20,991 nt of DNA from SAR324 cluster bacterium (GTDB taxonomy: Bacteria; SAR324; XYD2-FULL-50-16): contig NVSR01000026.1 in NCBI GenBank assembly GCA_002401295.1, forward strand, positions 1 through 20,991, written 5' to 3'. A program made the position numbers and the translations under genes. The notes under the pieces were generated by a model. The model made no database searches, had not been told where the DNA came from, and was given only the letters and a program-made list of their open reading frames with translations. The stretch's first letter is position 1. Each line of letters begins with the position of its first letter. Below are positions 16,501 through 20,991 of this stretch, one piece after another.

Positions 16501-17752
16501 TCATTCGCCCAACGTTAGAGAGGTCATAACGTTCGGGATTGAAGAACATATTGTTCAACAAGTTCTTAGCGACCTCAATAGTGGGTGGGTCACCAGGCTT
16601 CATCTTCTTGTAGATTTCGATCAGTGCTTCTTGAGTAGTCCGCACTTTATCGTTTTCCAGGGTATTCCGGAAGGAAGTACCAATAGTTTTGTTACCGATG
16701 TAGAGCAGAGTGATCTCATCAATGCGATTTTCCTGCAATTTTTCCAGGATCTCGCCAGTGATGGGAGCATTACACTCGATAATCACTTCGCCGTCATTTC
16801 CTTTAATTTCGTATAAACTATATCGTCCAAGCAGGTCGTCAAGATTTGTTGGGATAATTTTAACCCCTGCATCCGTTAGTTTACGGATCGCAGCTCTAGA
16901 AATCTTCTTACCCTTCAGGATGATTGCTTTGCCTGTCTCCGGGTGGAGGATATCATCAATGGCGCGCTGATTTTGGGAAGACTGACTATCAAAATATTTT
17001 GAATAAACCCGGTCTTCTTCCGCTTTATCAAAAGCACCTGTGAGGATGATCTTTTCCGTATAGTAAAAACGGTTGAGCAGCTCTTCCGCAGAATAGCCCA
17101 AAGCTCTCAATAAAATTGTAGCTGGGAATTTGCGTCGTCGATCAATGCGGACGAACAACAGATCCTTAGCATCATATTCGAAATCAACCCAGGATCCACG
17201 TTGTGGAATAATCCCGGCATGATACAGTAGCTTGCCTGAGGCATGAGTTTTTCCCTTATCATGGGAGAAAAATACACCTGATGATTTGTGTAGCTGACTG
17301 ACAATTACCCTTTCGGTTCCGTTAATAATGAAAGAGCCCGTCTCAGTCATCAGGGGGAATTCTCCCAGGTAGATTTCTTGTTCTTTAATATCGTGAATTC
17401 GCCTCTGCTGCGTTTTTTCATCTTTTTCCCAGATGATTAAGCGCAAGGAAACTCGGATTGGAGCCGCATAGGTGACACCACGTACCCTACAATCAACGAC
17501 GTCATATTTGGGATCTCCCAAACGATAAGAAACATATTCTAAAGTACAAGTGCCGCCGAAATCGGAAATCGGAAAAACCGAGCGGAAGACATTTTCCAGG
17601 CCGTGAGCATCACGCTTCTCCGGTGGAATATCTTTTTGTATGAACCACGCATAGGAATCCTTCTGAATTTGCAGCAGCGGAGGGGGTTCCAGAATAGTTT
17701 CAATTTTACCAAAATTAACACGAGGTCGTTGAATATTAGGATGTTTGATCAT
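13586..17752 (-). CDS. rpoB: DNA-directed RNA polymerase subunit beta
   Basis: The 1388-residue protein is the beta subunit of RNA polymerase, slightly longer than the 1342 residues of E. coli. It forms the catalytic cleft with beta prime and binds rifampicin. The rifampicin region is intact near residues 523-552, and the positions matching E. coli D516, H526 and S531 are D531, H541 and S546, all wild type. The C-terminal clamp contains [20 protein letters not shown], a universal rpoB signature. I start it at the ATG at 17752, giving [17 protein letters not shown], because GGGAG lies 7-8 nt upstream; an in-frame TTG at 17803 would add 17 unconserved residues. It is preceded by its own promoter and leader instead of by rplJ and rplL, and is followed after 91 nt by rpoC. 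Confidence 0.98.
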   Translation of the reverse strand: [1388 protein letters not shown]

Positions 17753-18065
17753 TATTACTCTCCCGGAGTTGTCATGAATCAGAAAAACGTGCCATAGGGG
17801 CAAGCAAGACCTGCGTCTGCCGCACCGTTATTTATAATAGTCAGATCACCCTGAACTGGTGATCTCATCACAACTTGAAGGCAAAGGATTTAACTGGTGG
17901 AAAAGCAAGCAATTGGGCAAGTCCCACAAATTTTTCCTGTGATTTTTTCTTTATCGCTGAAGAAAGGCTCTTGAGATAATCTGCCCTGTTTGTATCAGGT
18001 TGGAAAAACTCATGGATTCTTGTAGTTTCCGTGAAATCTACAAGAAAAATGCCAGAATTGAGTAA
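17753..18065 (-). promoter_or_regulatory. Long structured 5' leader of rpoB
   Basis: If transcription starts near 18065 the rpoB mRNA has an untranslated leader of about 310 nt with no good coding frame. I see three candidate stem-loops. The first has 9-bp arms TTCTTGTAG and CTACAAGAA at 18017-18046, extended by a few inner pairs. The second, at 17899-17937, has outer arms GGAAAA and TTTTCC and an inner TGGG/CCCA pair around a 5-nt loop. The third has 8-bp arms AGATCACC and GGTGATCT at 17843-17865 around a 7-nt loop. None is followed directly by a U-run. The leader may mediate attenuation or feedback control of RNA polymerase synthesis; that role is inference. Confidence 0.45.
17843..17871 (-). 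promoter_or_regulatory. Alternative hairpins (GTGAT/ATCAC/GTGAT) in the rpoB leader
   Basis: In mRNA sense the segment reads GTGAT, GAG, ATCACC, a 7-nt loop, GGTGAT. The central ATCAC (17863-17859) can pair with the upstream GTGAT (17871-17867) as a 5-bp hairpin with a 3-nt loop, or with the downstream copy in the stronger 8-bp hairpin. The two folds exclude each other, as in attenuators, and the same symmetry would also fit a protein operator. Confidence 0.35.
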
Positions 18066-18071
18066 CTTTGC

Positions 18072-18100
18072 AATTTATGCTATCATCTTTTTGAAGTCAA
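18072..18100 (-). promoter_or_regulatory. Sigma70-type promoter for the rpoBC operon
   Basis: On the minus strand a -35 box TTGACT (18100-18095, five of six consensus bases) is followed by a 17-nt spacer and a -10 box TAAATT (18077-18072, four of six). A run of nine A residues lies just upstream of the -35 box, in the position of an UP element that binds the alpha C-terminal domain. Transcription would begin near 18065. The site starts about 40 nt after the MATE stop codon. This is the best promoter-like match I saw in the window. Confidence 0.65.
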
Positions 18101-18141
18101 GTTTTTTTTTAGGCTATATCAGTTTTATTATCCTGATTCAA

Positions 18142-19491
18142 TCAAATTCGTTCAATTGGAATGAGAAAATTTTGTTTGGTTTGCCGGTAAAAGCGTAAGG
18201 TTAGTAGGATTGCTGAAGCCGTCAAGCCACTTAGCAAGCCCCACCAAATACCTTCAATGCCAAAGTCCAAAATAAAGCCAAAGAGATAACTCACGGGCAA
18301 ACCGAAGCCCCAAAAAGCCAGAAAGGTAATTACTGTAGGGATTTTTACATCCGTCAGCCCCCTGAGAGCGCCAAGAGCAATCGCCTGAGTCCCATCGGAC
18401 AACTGAAAAATACCGGCAATTACTAATAGTGATGCTGCAATGCCTATGACTTGAGGGTCGGAACTGTACAGGCTGGGCAAAAATTCTCTGGCAGTTAAAT
18501 AGTAAGCGGTAAAACAGGACATCATCAAGAGGCCAAAGAATAAGGCATTGAACCCAGATTGACGTGCCGCAAGGGAATCTCCCTTGCCCACAGCATTAGC
18601 CACTAGTACTGTAGCCGTGGCAGCGATGCCCACGGCAAACATAAAAGTAATGGAAGCCAAATTGAGAGCAATTTGGTGTGCAGCTAAAGCATTGGCTCCC
18701 AGCCAGCCAGCTAGTACTGAGGCACCGGCAAAAGCACTAACCTCAAAAAACATCTGCCCACCAATGGGCAACCCAATTTTCAAAATTTTATTCATCAATG
18801 GCCAGTCAAGCTTTCGAAAACGTAAGCTGGGATCATATATTTGCAGCCTGGGACTGCGCATTACATAAGCCATCATCGCCAATCCCATGAAAGTTCTTGC
18901 AGTAAAGGTAGCAAAACCAGCTCCATCCAGTCCCATTGCAGGCAGTCCCATGTGTCCAAAAATAAAGACCCAATTGACAAAAACATTTAGAACATTCGCC
19001 ACCAGGGTGATCACCATGGCAGGCCGCATCAGACTCAATCCTTCGCTAAACTGGCGATAGTTTTGGAATAACATGACCGGCAAGATAGACCAGGCCAAAA
19101 TCTTCAAATAGCTTTGTGCTAAAGGGACGACTTCGGCGGGCTGATTCATATAGGGCATCAATTCAGCTGTAAACATACTAGTCAGTGCCAAGACTAAACC
19201 AGCAGCTACACAGACGATTAAACCCTGTCGCAGGATAATGCCACATTCATCCTGTTTGCCACTACCCTCTGCAATTGCCACCAAAGGGGTGATGGCTAAG
19301 CTAATCCCAAATCCAACGATCATGATCACCATGAACAAACTATTGGCTAAAGCTGCGGCGGCTAAAGGGATGGTACCCAACTTTCCCACCATGATGTTAT
19401 CTACAACACTCATCATGACATGTCCCAGTTGCCCAATTACAACAGGCGTCGCCAGGATGATAATTTCCTTAATTTTCTCTTTATTGAACAT
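18142..19491 (-). CDS. MATE-family multidrug/sodium antiporter
   Basis: This is a multi-pass inner-membrane transporter of about 449 residues, the usual size for the MATE family. It shows the expected two bundles of six hydrophobic segments with no signal peptide. Family hallmarks are the early ATPVVIGQL segment in TM1, MSVVDNIMVGKLG after it, and the internally repeated half starting near GLPIGGQMFFEVSAF. NorM-type members export cationic drugs in exchange for Na+ or H+; the substrate here cannot be predicted. I prefer the ATG at 19491 because the protein then starts MFNKEKIKEI, right before TM1; an in-frame GTG at 19512 would add seven residues. It sits alone between dusC and rpoB, with about 200 nt upstream, so it may be transcribed from its own weak promoter or by read-through from dusC. 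Confidence 0.92.
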   Translation of the reverse strand: MFNKEKIKEIIILATPVVIGQLGHVMMSVVDNIMVGKLGTIPLAAAALANSLFMVIMIVGFGISLAITPLVAIAEGSGKQDECGIILRQGLIVCVAAGLVLALTSMFTAELMPYMNQPAEVVPLAQSYLKILAWSILPVMLFQNYRQFSEGLSLMRPAMVITLVANVLNVFVNWVFIFGHMGLPAMGLDGAGFATFTARTFMGLAMMAYVMRSPRLQIYDPSLRFRKLDWPLMNKILKIGLPIGGQMFFEVSAFAGASVLAGWLGANALAAHQIALNLASITFMFAVGIAATATVLVANAVGKGDSLAARQSGFNALFFGLLMMSCFTAYYLTAREFLPSLYSSDPQVIGIAASLLVIAGIFQLSDGTQAIALGALRGLTDVKIPTVITFLAFWGFGLPVSYLFGFILDFGIEGIWWGLLSGLTASAILLTLRFYRQTKQNFLIPIERI

Positions 19492-19521
19492 AACTTGATT
19501 AAACCTAAGCACAAACCCCTA

Positions 19522-19537
19522 GCTCCAGCTATGGAGC
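19522..19537 (-). repeat. Small perfect palindrome upstream of the MATE gene
   Basis: GCTCCA and TGGAGC form a 6-bp inverted repeat around a 4-nt loop (GCTA on the plus strand), about 30 nt upstream of the preferred MATE start. It lies in the 5' untranslated region or promoter area of that gene and could be an operator half-site pair or a short RNA hairpin. There is no adjoining T-run, so it is not an intrinsic terminator. Confidence 0.4.
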
Positions 19538-19603
19538 CAAACAGAAAATAATGGGCACCCTTCATCTTTCAGAAAAGTAGCTAACAGTCTTGAGTTTCCT
19601 CTG

Positions 19604-19614
19604 TGTCATCTCGA
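19604..19614. repeat. Short repeat core TGTCATCTCGA, second copy
   Basis: The 11-nt word TGTCATCTCGA here is identical to 5151-5161 in the gap downstream of lepA. After the shared core the two sites diverge. Both lie between genes. It resembles the edge of an interspersed intergenic repeat seen in various bacteria, and I read this copy as a degraded remnant. Confidence 0.4.
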
Positions 19615-19641
19615 CCAGCGGGAAAATGAACATCCCAAATT

Positions 19642-19656
19642 AAAGTTACAAACTTT
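19642..19656. repeat. Inverted repeat between dusC and the MATE gene
   Basis: AAAGTT and AACTTT flank a 3-nt centre, giving a 15-nt symmetric site. It lies about 150 nt upstream of the MATE start, downstream of the dusC stop. The size and symmetry would fit a dimeric regulator site, but AT-rich palindromes of this length also arise by chance. Confidence 0.25.
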
Positions 19657-19693
19657 TCATGAATTTTCCGACTTTAGCCGGGGGCGTTGTCAA

Positions 19694-20644
19694 TTATAAT
19701 AAAAAGTTCGTCACTCGTTCTTTTATTTTAACTACATCCCTTTCTTCACGGATCTGCAGAAAGAGTTCATGAGATTCAGGATAAGTTCGTCCTAAATGCT
19801 TGATCCATTGTTTGATTCGACCATGGACATAGCGGGGGTCAAAAGCAGCCTCTACAATCTGAAAATAATGAAGAATCAAGTCTTGGATCTCCGACCAACT
19901 TCTGGCAGTGAAAGCCTCACCCTGATTGTATTTGCTAATTTCCAGGGCTAGTTCGGGATAAGCCATCGCCCCACGCCCCAACATCACATCCTGACATCCA
20001 CTAACCTCTTTACATTTTTTATAATCCTCTAGAGACCAGATATCCCCATTAGCCACCACAGGGATGGTTAATGCTTTCCGAATGCGCGCAATCCAATCCC
20101 AATGTGCCGGAGGGCGATACCCCTCTTTCTTGGTGCGAGCATGGACTACAATAGAAGCAGCCCCACCCTGTTGCACGGCATGAGCATTTTCGATAGCTAA
20201 GGATTTATCTTGGTAACCCAACCTGATTTTTGCGGTTACGGGGATTTGTTCCGGAACAGAAGCGCGTACGGCCGCCACAATTTCCTGTATTCGCTCAGGA
20301 TATTGTAAAAGGGAAGATCCCGCATCCCGGCGGTTGACCAGTTTGGCGGGGCATCCGAAATTCAAATCAATACCTAAGGCCCCCAGGGAAGCGACCTTTG
20401 CCGCATTATCAGCCAATAACTCAGGATTACCTCCCATAAGCTGGACAATTACAGGCACCCCGGATGTCGTCCGACCTCCCGTTGAGAGCTCCGGGCAGTA
20501 GCGTTTGAAAACTTTTGCGGGAAAAATAGTATTGGAAACACGAATAAACTCAGTCACACAAAGATCAAATCCGCCAATCTGAGTCAATAATTCCCTAAAA
20601 TGATAATCAAATACCCCTTCCATCGGAGCCATGATAATACTCAT
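19694..20644 (-). CDS. dusC: tRNA-dihydrouridine synthase, DusC-like
   Basis: This 316-residue protein matches the Dus family, flavin enzymes that reduce uridine to dihydrouridine in tRNA using NADPH. The N-terminal APMEGVFD motif opens the FMN-binding TIM barrel. The catalytic cysteine is C98 in NFGCPAK. The barrel continues with VTAKIRLG, VVHARTKKEGY, VVANGDIW and MLGRGAM, and a C-terminal helical tRNA-binding domain contains RIKQWIKHL. The wording of APMEGV, TEFIRV and the GIDLN segment is closest to E. coli DusC, which modifies U16, rather than DusA or DusB; the subtype is my judgement from remembered sequence. The ATG start is supported by GGAGG about 9 nt upstream and by the 4-nt overlap with the preceding methyltransferase. 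Confidence 0.92.
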   Translation of the reverse strand: MSIIMAPMEGVFDYHFRELLTQIGGFDLCVTEFIRVSNTIFPAKVFKRYCPELSTGGRTTSGVPVIVQLMGGNPELLADNAAKVASLGALGIDLNFGCPAKLVNRRDAGSSLLQYPERIQEIVAAVRASVPEQIPVTAKIRLGYQDKSLAIENAHAVQQGGAASIVVHARTKKEGYRPPAHWDWIARIRKALTIPVVANGDIWSLEDYKKCKEVSGCQDVMLGRGAMAYPELALEISKYNQGEAFTARSWSEIQDLILHYFQIVEAAFDPRYVHGRIKQWIKHLGRTYPESHELFLQIREERDVVKIKERVTNFLL

Positions 20645-20991
20645 CCTTCAGAGCCTCCTAAAGCAGCAGGTAAATAATGGAATTGCATCACCTTCAAATT
20701 CCTTTCTGGAAACTTCTCAGGAAAATCAGGTGGATTCGGCAAACGTTCCCGCAAAACACAAGCCGAGCAGTTTTCAGTAAATAAATCGATCAAGTCTTGG
20801 CTTTCCTTGCTGGGAGAATTTAAGGTGGCTAAAATCAGACCTCTAGGCCTGAGCAACTCTGGAATGCGACGTATAAGTTTTGCATAGTCCTTTTCCATAG
20901 AAAAACTTCCCTTTTGGAAATAAGGAGGATCGAGGATCAAAAGATCGTAGGGGCCTTTCCTCTTCAGTTTTCCCCAGGATTTAAAAATATC
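20641..20991 (-). CDS. Class I SAM-dependent methyltransferase, C-terminal part (truncated by window edge)
   Basis: The reading frame is open to the right edge of the window, so the N-terminus and the main SAM-binding Rossmann motifs lie outside it. The visible 116 residues begin DIFKSWGKLKRKGPYDLLIL and contain the motif IV signature LDPPYF, which in RNA methyltransferases holds the target base. They continue with a strand and helix pattern ending in LLRPRGLILATLNS, typical of the post-motif strand in RlmI/RlmK-type and PF10672-type rRNA methyltransferases. I infer an RNA base methyltransferase, but the substrate cannot be told from this fragment. Its TGA stop overlaps the dusC start in an ATGA arrangement, so the two are probably translated from one mRNA, which suits two RNA-modification enzymes. 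Confidence 0.8.
   Translation of the reverse strand, partial: DIFKSWGKLKRKGPYDLLILDPPYFQKGSFSMEKDYAKLIRRIPELLRPRGLILATLNSPSKESQDLIDLFTENCSACVLRERLPNPPDFPEKFPERNLKVMQFHYLPAALGGSEG

Noticed and set aside
17753..17803. 17-residue N-terminal extension of RpoB from an upstream TTG
   Set aside because: The extension is not family-like, and a GGGAG ribosome binding site stands at proper distance from the ATG at 17752.
17831..17839. TATTAT/TATAAA as a second rpoB promoter nearer the gene
   Set aside because: The -10 match is good, but nothing like a -35 box is found at 16-18 nt and the TG of an extended -10 is misplaced by one base.
19688..19693. Perfect -35 hexamer TTGACA right after dusC as a MATE promoter
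   Set aside because: The expected -10 place at 16-18 nt is GC-rich with no TATAAT-like sequence.

Overview
The window is a compact bacterial chromosome segment of moderate GC content in which every supportable gene lies on the minus strand, so it reads right to left. Almost all of it is core housekeeping sequence. RpoC carries an SI3-type insertion after the trigger-loop region, and the other proteins look proteobacterial. I would place the source among Proteobacteria-like Gram-negatives, possibly a deltaproteobacterial or SAR324-like lineage. That placement is inference, because no rRNA or marker comparison could be run.

Layout in transcription order: a SAM-dependent methyltransferase cut by the right edge overlaps a DusC-like tRNA dihydrouridine synthase by 4 nt, and a MATE efflux pump follows. 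A 390-nt gap before rpoB holds a good sigma70-type promoter and a leader of about 310 nt with three predicted stem-loops. After it come rpoB, rpoC, ilvB, ilvN and lepA in a tight series. The rpoC stop and ilvB start overlap as TAATG. A 340-nt gap with palindromic repeats precedes a second series: ftsE, ftsX, an EnvC-like LytM protein, an AmgK-like sugar kinase and a Rossmann/DUF2520 protein. The last 142 nt hold only repeat remnants.

The genes fall into three jobs. rpoB and rpoC make the core RNA polymerase, and lepA (EF4) serves translation. ilvB and ilvN form acetohydroxyacid synthase, the first common step of branched-chain amino acid synthesis. ftsE, ftsX and the EnvC-like protein form a division-coupled system that activates cell-wall amidases, and the next gene may act in amino-sugar recycling from the wall.

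Points worth a second look are the placement of rpoBC away from its usual ribosomal-protein neighbours and fused to ilvBN, the structured rpoB leader, a single-base frameshift that splits lepA, a near-perfect hairpin in front of ilvN, and copies of REP-like repeats. I found no mobile element, CRISPR array, tRNA or rRNA, and no convincing novel defence or metabolic system.
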